Origin: Corallococcus sp. CA053C
GTDB taxonomy: Bacteria > Myxococcota > Myxococcia > Myxococcales > Myxococcaceae
DNA length: 47,354 bases
NCBI RefSeq assembly: GCF_003611675.1
Contig: NZ_RAWA01000029.1
Coordinates: forward strand, 1-47,354
Reading direction: 5' to 3'
Made by a program: the position numbers and the translations under genes. Under the pieces are notes generated by a model. The model saw only the letters and a program-made list of their open reading frames with translations. It did not search any database and was not told where the DNA came from. Positions 46,101 through 47,354 of this stretch are shown here, piece after piece (positions within the stretch are counted from its first letter, which is position 1; the number at the start of each line of letters is the position of its first letter).

Positions 46101-47354
46101 GGCCACGGTCGAACGCCTCATCGAACACCTGCGCGTGCTCCTGGAGGACGCCGCCGCGCACCCGGAGCGTCGCCTGTCCGACCTGGCGCTCCTCACGGAA
46201 GCGGAGCGGCAGCAGGTGATCGGAGAGTGGACCCGTTCGCGCGCCGACTTCCCGAGCGACACACCGGTGCACGCGCTGTTCGAGGCCCAGGCCCGGGCGA
46301 CCCCCGGCGCCGTGGCCGTGGAGCACGACGGACAGACGGTCACCTACCAGGAGCTGGACGCCCGCGCCGATGCGCTCGCCCATCACCTGCGTGCACGGGG
46401 TGTCTCCACCGGAGCACGGGTGGCGCTGTGCCTGGAACGCTCGCACGCCCTGCCCGTGGCGCTGCTGGGCACGCTCAAGGCAGGCGCGACGTACGTGCCG
46501 CTCGATGTCACCGCGCCAGCGGAGCGGATCGCGTTCCAACTGGAGGACGCCGCCGTCACGGTGCTCCTCACCGAGCAGCGGCTGCGCCACACGCTGCCCG
46601 CCTTCCAGGGCCGCATCGTCGAAGTGGATGCCGCCTTCGAGCCCACGACCACCGGAGCCCTGCTCCCGAACGTGCCCGTGGAGCTGCCCGCCTACGTCCT
46701 CTACACGTCTGGCAGCACCGGGCAGCCCAAGGGAGCGCTCATCTCCCACCGCTCGCTGGCGAACCACGCGACGTGGATGGGCACCACCTTCGGCTTGGGC
46801 GCAGGCGACCGTCAGCTCCAGCTCGCGGCGCTCGGGTTCGACGCCTCCGCCGCGGAGATCTTCTCCACGCTGCTGTCCGGCGCCACGCTGGTGCTCGCGC
46901 CTCCCGAAGCCCAACGTGACGCCTCGCTGCTGGCGGACACGCTGTCGAAGCAGCGCATCACCGTCCTCCAGGCCGTGCCCACCGTGCTGCGCTTCCTGGT
47001 GACGGAGCCCGCCTTCGCGAAGGCCACGCACCTGCGCTGGCTCTTCTGCGGCGGCGAGGCCCTGACGCCGGACCTGGCCACTCGACTGCGCGCGGTGCTG
47101 CCGGCGGTGCGACTCGTCAACGCCTACGGCCCCACGGAGACGACCATCGACGCCACCTGGGCGCCCATCACGGACGACGAGGCCAGCACCCCGCTGTCCA
47201 TCGGCCGGCCGGTCGCCAACGCCCAGGCCTACGTGCTGGACGCCGCGCTGCGCCCGGTCCCCATCGGCGTCCCGGGCGAGCTGCACCTGGGTGGCGTGCC
47301 CCTGTCGCACGGCTACCTGGGCCGCCCCGCCCTCACCGCCGAGCGCTTCGTCCC
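22975..47354 (+). CDS. Giant hybrid NRPS/PKS megasynthase, 3' end outside window
   Basis: One frame runs from ATG 22975 to the edge without a stop, more than 8,100 codons, and is unfinished. The start is well fixed: an in-frame TGA lies at 22918-22920 and ATG 22975 is the first start after it. The domain order is FAAL-ACP, C-A-PCP, KS-AT-ACP, C-A(degenerate, with inserted luciferase-like monooxygenase), a repeat linker, then C-A-PCP three times and C-A cut by the edge. All catalytic motifs checked fall in this one frame. It should assemble an N-acylated peptide-polyketide on carrier domains in the cytoplasm. No epimerase, methyltransferase, ketoreductase or release domain occurs in the visible part. 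Architecture recalls the myxoprincomide synthetase of M. xanthus; that comparison is from memory. Confidence 0.95.
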   Translation, partial: MPVTLIDLLEERSTRRPDPRLYTFLEDDAEVTLTRGELAVQAHRIAAALQALASQGERAVLLYPPGADYLAGFFGCVCSGLVAVPAYPPDPSRLERTLPRLRALIADSGATVVLTTSVILSMAEFLFTDAPELRALKWVATDALAPGGEAAWKRPDVKADTLAFLQYTSGSTGTPRGVMLSHGNLLHNLDAIRRAFQTRDDSVGVIWLPPYHDMGLIGGVLVPLAQGFHTALMSPLSFLKRPRAWLEALTRFGGTISGGPNFAFELCVRRIPPAERQGLDLSRWEVAFCGAEPIRPETLARFTEAFAPQGFRREAFYPCYGLAEATLIVSGGAKEAAPVLRDVDAAALEAGQVRAPERQSRTLVGCGATLPDQHLLVVDAESGRVLAPGEVGEVWVKGPSVAQGYWRQQEESARVFGARTAAGEGPFLRTGDLGFLDAGELYVTGRAKDLIILRGRNLYPQDLESVVEESHPALRPGCGVAFGVEVDGEERLVVVQEVDPRKWDGDAAPLLGALRRRLAETYEVMPHAVVLIEPGSLPKTSSGKVQRRATRAAFLAGGLRELHAWRAPELEARGVDSGPRERARVQVEAFDTRAPASELESQVLALVEQPGTRAQAAAAAAQVGAQAGIIGTRAPASELQSLVLARVAARVGTRVEDLDVHAPLTHYGLDSLAAVELAHSLEQALGMPVPMEALLRGASVAELVREATAGVASRSELIRVPRTESMPLSFAQERLWFLDRLEPGSAFYNVPVVSRLDGALDVSALERSLQFLVRRHESLRTVFVETRGEPGQRILPDLALSLPVVDLSSLPAEAREAEALRLSREEARRPFDLARGPLLRVTLLRLEPSRHWLLLTVHHLVADGWSMRVLVRELSEAYGALSTGHAPALPELPLQYADHASWQRSWLRGERQEDLLGWWRGHLAGAPPVLELPGDRRRPRVQSYRGAQQTHRLEKAAWERVKALALREGTTPFVALLAGFQVLLHRYTGQEDLVVGVDTAHRSRPETAGIVGLFVNQLPLRGDLSGAPSFRELLHRSHRAALDAWAHQDLPFDAMVRGLNPERSLAHAPLFQVKLVLQDAASGPVHLPGLTLSSSLGDTGATKLDLTLSVTDSGDGLELLCEYATDLFDADTLARMLGHLDSLLAGATAHPEHAISALPLLTPEARRQVLESWRPTAPAVTPDLAHRLFEAQARATPEAIAVSLGGTTLTYARLDARANQLARHLVGAGVRPEQVVGVYLERTPDLVVALLGVLKAGGAFLPLDPGQPPARLEAMLREARVSVLLSDEALADRLAPQGELLVLLDAERAALEARSALPLEPAPAVTPAHLAYVIFTSGSTGTPKGTLLAHHGLCNTALATRDALGLRPGSRLLQLASIGFDASVSEVFSTLLSGATLVLAPPESLLPGPPLQQVLASERITALTATPTSLAPMDPSALPLLEVVASVGEACTPELAARWKPGRRFLNAYGPTETTVCATMDLDVDPARPSIGRAIPGARVAVLDERGEPVPVGVPGELYVGGVGVARGYLERPALTAERFVPDPFSSEPGARLYRTGDRVRTLPDGRLEFLGRRDAQVKVHGIRVEPGEVEAALARIPGVRQAVVLPREVAGETRLAAWLVADESLEVPAVRRFLKEHLPDAFIPSTFVRLDALPLTPGGKLDRAALPAPESQRPSSDAPFAAPITALEQRIAEVWARVLDVPRVGLHAHFFEDLGGGSLLVVKASTQLREALGQDVPVTHLFEHPTVAKLAARLEREVPAPRPAPRAETPRETAGKASGDIAIIGMAGRFPGAPDVPTFWRNLREGVESITRFSKDELEPSPLFPDALRDHPDFVPAGGVLEEADGFDAAFFGLSPREAQWMDPQQRLFLQCAWNALEDAGYDAERIAAPVSLYAGAGSSGVHLLSLLGQTRKDPASLFEALGTTTGENVATKTAYKLKLGGESLNVYTACSTGLVTVHLACQSLRTGQSDLALAGAVKVSLPQRTGYLFQEGMILSPDGHCRAFDAKARGTVLGSGLGVVVLKRLEDAVRDGDRVYAVIKGSALNNDAAAKVSYTAPSIHGQSEVIARALAAAGVDADSVEYVEAHGTGTSLGDPIEVAALTRAYRAQTQRTGFCALGSVKTNIGHLDTAAGIAGLIKAALALHHGEVPPSLHFEQPNPEIDFARSPFFVNTTLRPWERTGGPRRAAVSSFGIGGTNAHVVLEEAPPREPVPGARRSRQLVTLSARTPAALETVARELADAVEARADVDLADVAFTRNAGRKAFEVRRAVVAEDITGLVEALRKPGPTSTVRDLDAPPAHRVAFLFPGQGAQAVGMARELFDTEPRFQQELEACLALLPSVGMTQDLRPVLFPASGAEASAEAALAEPRFALPALLSVELALARWWMGLGFKPTALLGHSFGEYAAACIAGVLSLEDALRLAVVRGELMSRLPPGGMLAVGLSADDVGPLLPDTLEVAALNGADRCTVSGPLEPLAALERTLVGRRVGVVRLTASHAFHSRAVEPLVPELERAVEGIALKAPALPYVSSLTGTWIRPEEATSPRYWARQMREPVRFAAGLDTLLHSGHGLLIEAGPDQGLTALARLRLRTTPDTVAVASLRRAGTSTSDLQTLLESVGTLWRLGASVDWDALHAHGPRRRISLPGYPFETTRITLDVQPALPLPELTSVAAPSKPVESVAPVVVPAGLSDIEQRLTELWRERLGIADIGPDDNFLDLGGNSLMAAQLLTRLRETFRTQVPLSDLFEAPTIAGLAERIEARLQEEGLFGGVEASEAAIQPWPRTGVLPLSYVQERVWEMEAREPGSSLFNEPLAVRISGALRPDLLERGVNEVIRRHESLRTVFVQGAPRLLSEVRVSLPVVDLRAFAGDRDAEALRLARLEPAEPFALDRGPLVRVRLLRLTDTEHVLLVTIHHIVADTLSLVNLIREAMALYTGFVHGVPVPLPELSIQYLDFALWQRQALADGTLAAQQTYWRQQLAARPGALPLPLDRPRVPGARRRGARHSFAFSSELGVALNAFSQREGLTAYMTLLAGFTALLTRCSGQEDIVVGTSIGNRTRPELEAQIGYVAHALALRTNVEGDPDFRTLAMRVRDTTISAFANPDVPYEQLLGELEPGEEARLGRLFDAIFLLHAQGVSAPIVEFPGLRLGYYDVTDLPAQYGTSLADLTLLMREDDRGFSGTLEYAVDLFDAATIARLLSQLEALLSDAVASPQKPLSRLSLDVAPVRARSPEPRIAEAASLPALLTARAEQTPDAVALRQDDEALTWRTLREKAQALAAHLRARGVGTGIPVAVCLEPSAERAIALWGVLAAGGAYALVSRDGLGELSLLGRDGTPPLLITTEALSLLSDVSSPVLRLDGTGSLTEGGAASGSTPVPPVDVDGLACLAREGTDASRPRVMLSHRNLVHRLSALDARVEARAGELWLSTSDAGSDPADLETLWALARGLPVVLPTRAALREVSTSTAKRPLDFSLFYFATDAEGSGRKKYQLLIDGAKFADAHGFSAIWTPERHFHDFGGPYPSPTATSAALAMVTERVSIRAGSVVLPLHDPLRVAEEWSVIDNLSNGRAGVSFATGWNANDFVFAPGNFHQRPEAVRRGVEEVRTLWRGGTVRRTNGAGVEVDVAIRPRPVQAELPLWITAAFNPETFRLAGELGAGLLTNVLGLGQDFVELERKVALYREARRKAGHPGRGHVVLMLHTFVSSSREDVKRQAREPLLRYFRSSVELVNGLVASQGPGFDVRSLTPQDLDVLLEQGVSRYLEAGGLFGTPESLAARVEQLRQADVDEVACLIDFGIAPDITLEGLRHLDVLRRQSQEHTAPRTDSVPVEVDSAGMLARLLRTSPPVHLRGSFALARTLAELPDAVSVLGPVRTLVLDDAEGLSSDLARALQRATSARIVSPVSLLPGAGEATTQGARFVLDAAGRRAPVGVVGELFLGGDAVPLGFWKAPELTHARLPASPEGTGARLYGTGTQARYRADGEVELITPARRAPHRPSTTLPGATARPGTAPKADATTSASLPGAIARTSTLPGAATRAATSPGASASTSTLPSATTRAATLPGASAPASTLPGASTPPPGATARPAKASSGTQAIQRVPRTGLLPLSFAQQRLWFLDQYEPGSALYNIPSAMRLEGTLDVAALGRAFAEVMHRHEALHTAFEVRDGEPIQVIAPTAASTLEVEDLRDWPNGESEAEALLRAREEARAPFDLSRGPLLRTRLLRLAEREHLLLVTMHHIVSDGWSIGVLIREAVTLYEAFTSGRPSPLPELPIQYADYAVWQRDWLQGALLDKQLAYWRKQLDGAPPALELLTDHPRTADTSNPGATHRVVFPHALMQGLRALCRREKGTLFMGLLAGLQALLSRYTGQDDICVGAPIAGRNQPQTEGLIGFFVNTMVLRTQLDGDPTFLELLRRVKDVTLGAYAHQDVPFEKLVEALQPPRQAGHTPFFQVTLVLLNTPSAELTGPGLTFRPVDVDSGTSKFDFTLVFTETPRGLHAAFEYRSDLFEASTATRMMEHLRVLLEDAVAHPDRRLSELTLLSDTERQRVLVDWSTTPFEGPTEPLVHESFEAQARRTPEAVAALFEGQALTYAELERRSNQLAWHLLNSGVRPGDRLALCLERSLEMVVSVLGVLKSGAAFVPMDPAYPAERLAFMLEDAGANVVLTQARLVPLLPPTDARVVCVDTEEATFAALPSHAPPRAVWPDSLCYIIYTSGSTGRPKGIAVAHRTLSWVVAWTRQRSPKADAITLQFASLNFDISYQEMFTSWSVGSSVVVPTSEVRQDMPALLHFMARHGVERLFLPFIALQTMADAVAHGSPVPERLVEVVTAGEQLQVTPALVALFERLPASVLENQYGPSEAHVVSAYRLRGLPHTWERLPPVGMPVPGTRLFIVDPQGRPCPVGVPGEVLVGGGQVALGYHARPELTAEKFIPDALSGEPGARVYRTGDRARWRADGAIEFFGRLDGQVKVRGFRIELGEVEAALRDIPGVRAAAALVREDIPGDKRLIGYVVLQPDTAWEPEALRQALGRRLPEYMLPTALMRLDALPVMPTGKLVRRLLPAPDVDSLRGAAPLITPRTKLEETLAEVFAQVLGLPHVGVTDSFFDLGGHSLLATQVTSRLRTGLGVEVRLREVFDAPTVEALARRIEGRVPEADRAPRPPAITARPGVTSAELSFAQQRLWFLDQYQPGSALYNMPAALSLEGELNVAALTDAFTELVRRHQVLRTTFQVLDGTAVQVFAPSAPWPLPVDSLEHLPLAEREDEAGQRAREEARQPFDLSRGPLLRTRLLRLSEREHLLLVTMHHIISDGWSIAVLIHEMVALYEARLTGKPSPLPELPIQYADYSAWQREWLRGDVLDAQVDYWRKQLEDAPPALEFPTDHPRTADTQSPGTWLEMELPRELVQSLRTLCQREGATLFMGLLAGLQALLARYSGQDDICVGAPVAGRTQAEMEGLVGFFVNTLVMRTRLEGDPTFRELLGRVKDVTLGAFAHQEVPFEKLVEALQPPRMPERTPFFQVALVMLNTPSAELTVPGLQLKLLELDSGTAKFDFTFTLSETPQGIRGALEYRTDLYEAATAERLVAHLHALLKDAVAHPEQRLSTLSLLSRAERHQVLVDWNTRPGLPVSTTVHGRVEAQAARTPDAVAVTFEGQRLTYAQLEQQANQLAHRLRELGVRTGDRVGLCVERSLEMTVGVLGILKAGAAYVPLDPTYPAERLALMREDAGIRAVLTQAHLDATLPKDPGVAVVLLDAEARALSLLPTHAPAVDVQEESPCYLIYTSGSTGRPKGVAMSHHALSHLLAWQCQRSVKADATTLQFASLSFDVSFQEMLSTWSAGGTLVVPTAAVRRDMPALLRLMATEGVERLFLPFVALQSLADAVEHGAPLPERLREVVTAGEQLQVTPALVSFFERLPGCVLENQYGPTETHAVSAHRLPGAPSSWERLPSIGAPLPDMQLYVLDASGQPCPVGVQGELLIGGVQVTPGYHGRPELTAEKLMPDPFSSVPGARLYRTGDRARWRVDGTLDFLGRVDHQAKVRGFRVEPGEVEAVLRGLPGVRDAAAVVREDVAGDKRLVGYVVLPADAAWDPQALRQVLASRLPEYLVPSALLRLEALPLTPSGKLARRMLPAPDADSLRGDAPFIAPRTPLEQTLADVFAQVLGVPRLGVTDNFFALGGHSLLATQVTSRLRTALRLEVPLRELFESPTVEGLALRLQGRLTTTTRRGPSSTIAPRAIEAPVSFAQQRLWFLDQLQPNLPLYNMPAALRVEGLLNASALQQAFTELVRRHQSLRTTFRARDGRPVQIIGPATAFPLAVEDLRSLDANRREEETRKRIHEEARAPFNLAQGPLLRAGILRLGEREHLLLVTMHHIVSDGWSMAVLIREMGALYEALVAGRPSPLPELPLQYADYATWQRDGLQGEVLEEQLAYWRGQLEDAPPISELPTDRPRTADTNQPGASLPVVLSPKLTRDLLALCQREGATLFMGLLAALQAVLARHAGQDDVCMGAPIAGRTQAETEGIIGFFINTLVMRTRLEGDPTFRELLGRVKDVTLGAYAHQDVPFEKLVEVLQPPRLRGVPPFFQVALTLQNAPTAALALPGVTFQPMETGTGTSRFDLSLTLSEAPTGLHGALEYRTDLYDAETVTRLMEHLRLLLEAAVAQPARRLSTLSLLSDAERHRVLVEWNATTVPYPRDTAVQALFEAQAARTPDAVAVEFQGRTLTYAALDRRANQLAWHLRKSGVKPGARVAVCLERSLELMVAVLGILKAGAAYVPLDPEAPLERQSFFLEDTGAVRVITSTAMQQHLPSTAPWPLVLDTEATRLDAEPDTAPEPAPGGDALAYVLYTSGTTGRPKGVCVPHRAIVRLVMGTDFARLGPDEVFLQLAPLAFDASTFELWGCLLHGGRLVLADPGAMSLEALGRALDAHHVTTLWLTSALFEQMVATQPEALARVRQVLAGGDVLSPTRVREHVARAGRLVNGYGPTEGTTFTTCHVMTDASAVETPVSIGRPLANTRVYVLDASLRPVPTGVPGELYVSGDGLAWGYLQQPALTAERFLADPFSTVPGARMYRSGDQVRWKADGTLQFLGRRDTQVKLRGFRVEPGEIENVLLAHSSVREAVVLARDDMPGGRALVAYVVPRAGAASTAPLLDAQALKTWLRERLPEYLVPSAIVMRASLPVTRNGKVDRRALPAPETVGANDASLQSRTDTEARLATLWNELLGTKGTGAHDDFFDRGGHSLLATQLLSRIRATFAVEPRLQDLFEARTLEAQAALLDAALARAVRLQAPPLRPVPRQGDLPLSFAQQRLWFLDQYQPGLPIYNMPVALRLHGALDVAALERAFTELVRRHESLRTTFATHAGTPVQVIAPKAPFPLTVQDLRALAVETREQTAERLAQEEARQPFDLARGPLLRARLLWLSEREHLLLVTMHHIVSDGWSIAVLIREMVARYAASITGQPLTLPPLPVQYADYAVWQREWLQGDVLKAQLDYWRHQLAGAPSALELPTDRPRTADSRQPGASFHLMLPRKLAQDLTALCQREGATLFMGLLAGFQAVLSRWADQDDVSVGTPIAGRTREETEGLIGFFVNTLVMRTRLDGNPTFRELLGRVKRVTLDAYDHQEVPFEKLVEVLQPKRQAERTPFFQVSLVMLNTPTAELSLPGMRIEPQPVDAGTAMFDLSLTLNEKPEGLEGGVEYRTDLYDRATVERLIEHLRVLLEDAAAHPERRLSDLALLTEAERQQVIGEWTRSRADFPSDTPVHALFEAQARATPGAVAVEHDGQTVTYQELDARADALAHHLRARGVSTGARVALCLERSHALPVALLGTLKAGATYVPLDVTAPAERIAFQLEDAAVTVLLTEQRLRHTLPAFQGRIVEVDAAFEPTTTGALLPNVPVELPAYVLYTSGSTGQPKGALISHRSLANHATWMGTTFGLGAGDRQLQLAALGFDASAAEIFSTLLSGATLVLAPPEAQRDASLLADTLSKQRITVLQAVPTVLRFLVTEPAFAKATHLRWLFCGGEALTPDLATRLRAVLPAVRLVNAYGPTETTIDATWAPITDDEASTPLSIGRPVANAQAYVLDAALRPVPIGVPGELHLGGVPLSHGYLGRPALTAERFV
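25120..28245 (+). other. NRPS module 1: C-A-PCP, aromatic-type A domain
   Basis: The condensation domain has an intact HHLVADG (residues 858-864) and joins the acyl starter to residue 1. The adenylation domain has TSGSTGTPKG from residue 1336, FDASVSEVF, NAYGPTETT, YRTGD and GGKLDRAALP (Lys of A10), so it is complete. Reading the ten specificity positions by alignment to GrsA gives D-A-S-T-A-V-A-V-C-K, close to Tyr/Phe codes such as D-A-S-T-V-A-A-V-C-K, so an aromatic residue is the best guess. The carrier motif LGGGSLL has its Ser at residue 1719. Confidence 0.85.
28309..31260 (+). other. PKS module: KS-AT-ACP, malonyl type, no reductive domains
   Basis: The ketosynthase has the catalytic Cys at residue 1952 (TACSTGL) and the two His at 2088 (EAHGTGTS) and 2128 (TNIGHLD). 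The acyltransferase has GHSFGEY (Ser 2402) and HAFH at 2498-2501, the usual malonyl-CoA signature, in place of the YASH of methylmalonyl types. The carrier (LGGNSL) has its Ser at residue 2723. There is no ketoreductase, dehydratase or enoylreductase, so the extension should leave a beta-keto group next to the aromatic residue. Confidence 0.92.
31315..34960 (+). other. Condensation domain plus degenerate A domain split by a luciferase-like monooxygenase
   Basis: The C domain carries HHIVADT (2915-2921), with Thr where Gly is expected. The following A domain begins at residue ~3245 with normal A1/A2-like sequence, but the P-loop position reads AREGTDASRP (3391-3400) instead of TSGSTGxPKG. At residue 3472 a flavin-dependent luciferase-like monooxygenase of ~350 residues begins (LDFSLFYFATDAEGSGRKKY, then TPERHFHDFGGPYPSP), of the kind found in natural-product megasynthases. 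A-domain sequence resumes at ~3835 with LFLGGDAVPLGFW and YGTGTQ (3973) in place of YRTGD, and A8-A10 are missing. The A halves are probably only a scaffold; the monooxygenase is likely active. No carrier domain follows. Confidence 0.88.
34960..35280 (+). repeat. Thr/Ala/Pro-rich repeat linker in place of a carrier domain
   Basis: About 105 residues of low complexity with the motif STLPGA or TLPGAS. Three 20-residue units, coded by 60-base direct repeats, can be aligned at 35032-35091, 35092-35151 and 35152-35211, with partial copies on both sides. The units read in frame and are not identical in DNA. No LGGxS carrier motif is present between the monooxygenase and the next condensation domain. 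Confidence 0.8.
35281..38440 (+). other. NRPS module 2: C-A-PCP, Pro-like A domain
   Basis: C domain with HHIVSDG at residue 4240. The A domain has TSGSTGRPKG (4717), FDISYQEMF, ENQYGPSEAH and the A10 Lys (MPTGKLVRR). The ten-position code reads D-I-Q-F-V-A-Q-V-V-K, most like Pro codes (D-V-Q-L-I-A-H-V-V-K) but with Gln for His and other changes, so the call is tentative. PCP has LGGHS with Ser 5115. As no working A or carrier precedes it, this C domain probably accepts the chain directly from the PKS carrier. Confidence 0.8.
38500..41640 (+). other. NRPS module 3: C-A-PCP, second Pro-like A domain
   Basis: C domain with HHIISDG at residue 5308. A domain with TSGSTGRPKG (5785), FDVSFQEML, ENQYGPTETH and SGKLARR. 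Code D-V-Q-F-V-A-Q-A-V-K, very close to module 2 and again Pro-like but not canonical. PCP motif is FFALGGHS (Ser 6183), with Ala for the usual Asp. The module looks like a copy of module 2. Confidence 0.8.
41690..44830 (+). other. NRPS module 4: C-A-PCP, valine
   Basis: C domain with HHIVSDG at residue 6374. A domain with TSGTTGRPKG (6851), FDASTFELW, VNGYGPTEGTTF and NGKVDRR. Code D-A-F-W-L-G-G-T-F-K is one residue from a well known Val code (D-A-F-W-I-G-G-T-F-K), so valine (or a close branched residue) is confident. PCP motif FFDRGGHS, with Arg for Leu and Ser 7245. Confidence 0.85.
44880..47354 (+). other. NRPS module 5: C-A, cut by the window edge
   Basis: C domain with HHIVSDG at residue 7437. 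The A domain has TSGSTGQPKG (7911), FDASAAEIF and NAYGPTETTID; it runs off the edge before A7-A10. Code D-A-A-Q-F-G-A-I-D, closest to Gln/Glu-type codes (D-A-W-Q-F-G-L-I-D-K), tentative. Further modules are expected beyond the edge because no release domain has appeared. Confidence 0.75.

Noticed and set aside
1-47354. Transfer RNA, ribosomal RNA, transposase or integrase genes
   Set aside because: None recognised on either strand; no inverted terminal repeats or target duplications noticed.

Overview
The window is very GC-rich coding DNA with dense gene packing, many lipoproteins and envelope proteins, and a giant hybrid NRPS/PKS gene. This fits a myxobacterium of the Myxococcus/Corallococcus type. 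That assignment is an inference from style and gene content; no marker gene such as rRNA is present. I saw no tRNA, rRNA, insertion sequence or CRISPR array.

Layout. (1) 1-3670: the 3' part of a beta-propeller/vanadium haloperoxidase-like fusion, a lipoprotein, and a lipoprotein gene that looks like a malectin-type domain broken by an internal deletion and frameshift. (2) 3671-6849: a likely operon of an outer-membrane porin, a very short PstS-like periplasmic binding protein and a methyl-accepting chemotaxis protein, preceded by a plausible sigma-70-type promoter. (3) 6892-9749: a compact pabB-pabA-pabC-type set for 4-aminobenzoate, with competing hairpins just before the first start codon. 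(4) 9783-15792: small housekeeping or accessory genes (serine hydrolase, beta-carbonic-anhydrase-like protein, TPR protein, spermidine-synthase-fold protein, esterase lipoprotein, VOC protein) and a divergent SDR/TetR pair with a palindromic operator between them. (5) 15813-19379, minus strand: a UDP-sugar pyrophosphorylase-type enzyme, a polytopic membrane protein and a secreted metallophosphatase, probably co-transcribed. (6) 19531-22873: a YaiI-type protein, a repeat-containing lipoprotein, an M20 amidohydrolase and an outer-membrane beta-barrel protein.

From 22975 to the right edge one reading frame stays open for more than 8,100 codons. It encodes a single multimodular megasynthase, still incomplete at the edge. 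Domain order: FAAL-ACP / C-A-PCP / KS-AT-ACP / C-(degenerate A split by a luciferase-like monooxygenase) / Pro-Ala-Thr repeat linker where a carrier would be expected / C-A-PCP / C-A-PCP / C-A-PCP / C-A (cut by the edge). The order predicts an acyl starter joined to an aromatic-type residue, one malonate extension left as the keto form, oxidation by the embedded monooxygenase, then further amino acids: two with Pro-like codes, one confident Val and one Gln/Glu-like.

The general plan, a single enormous hybrid gene with a PKS module followed by a monooxygenase inside an NRPS module, recalls from memory the myxoprincomide synthetase of Myxococcus xanthus. The FAAL start and the carrier-less monooxygenase module are the parts I would regard as potentially new. 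No tailoring enzyme, transporter, phosphopantetheinyl transferase or thioesterase is visible on this side of the cluster.
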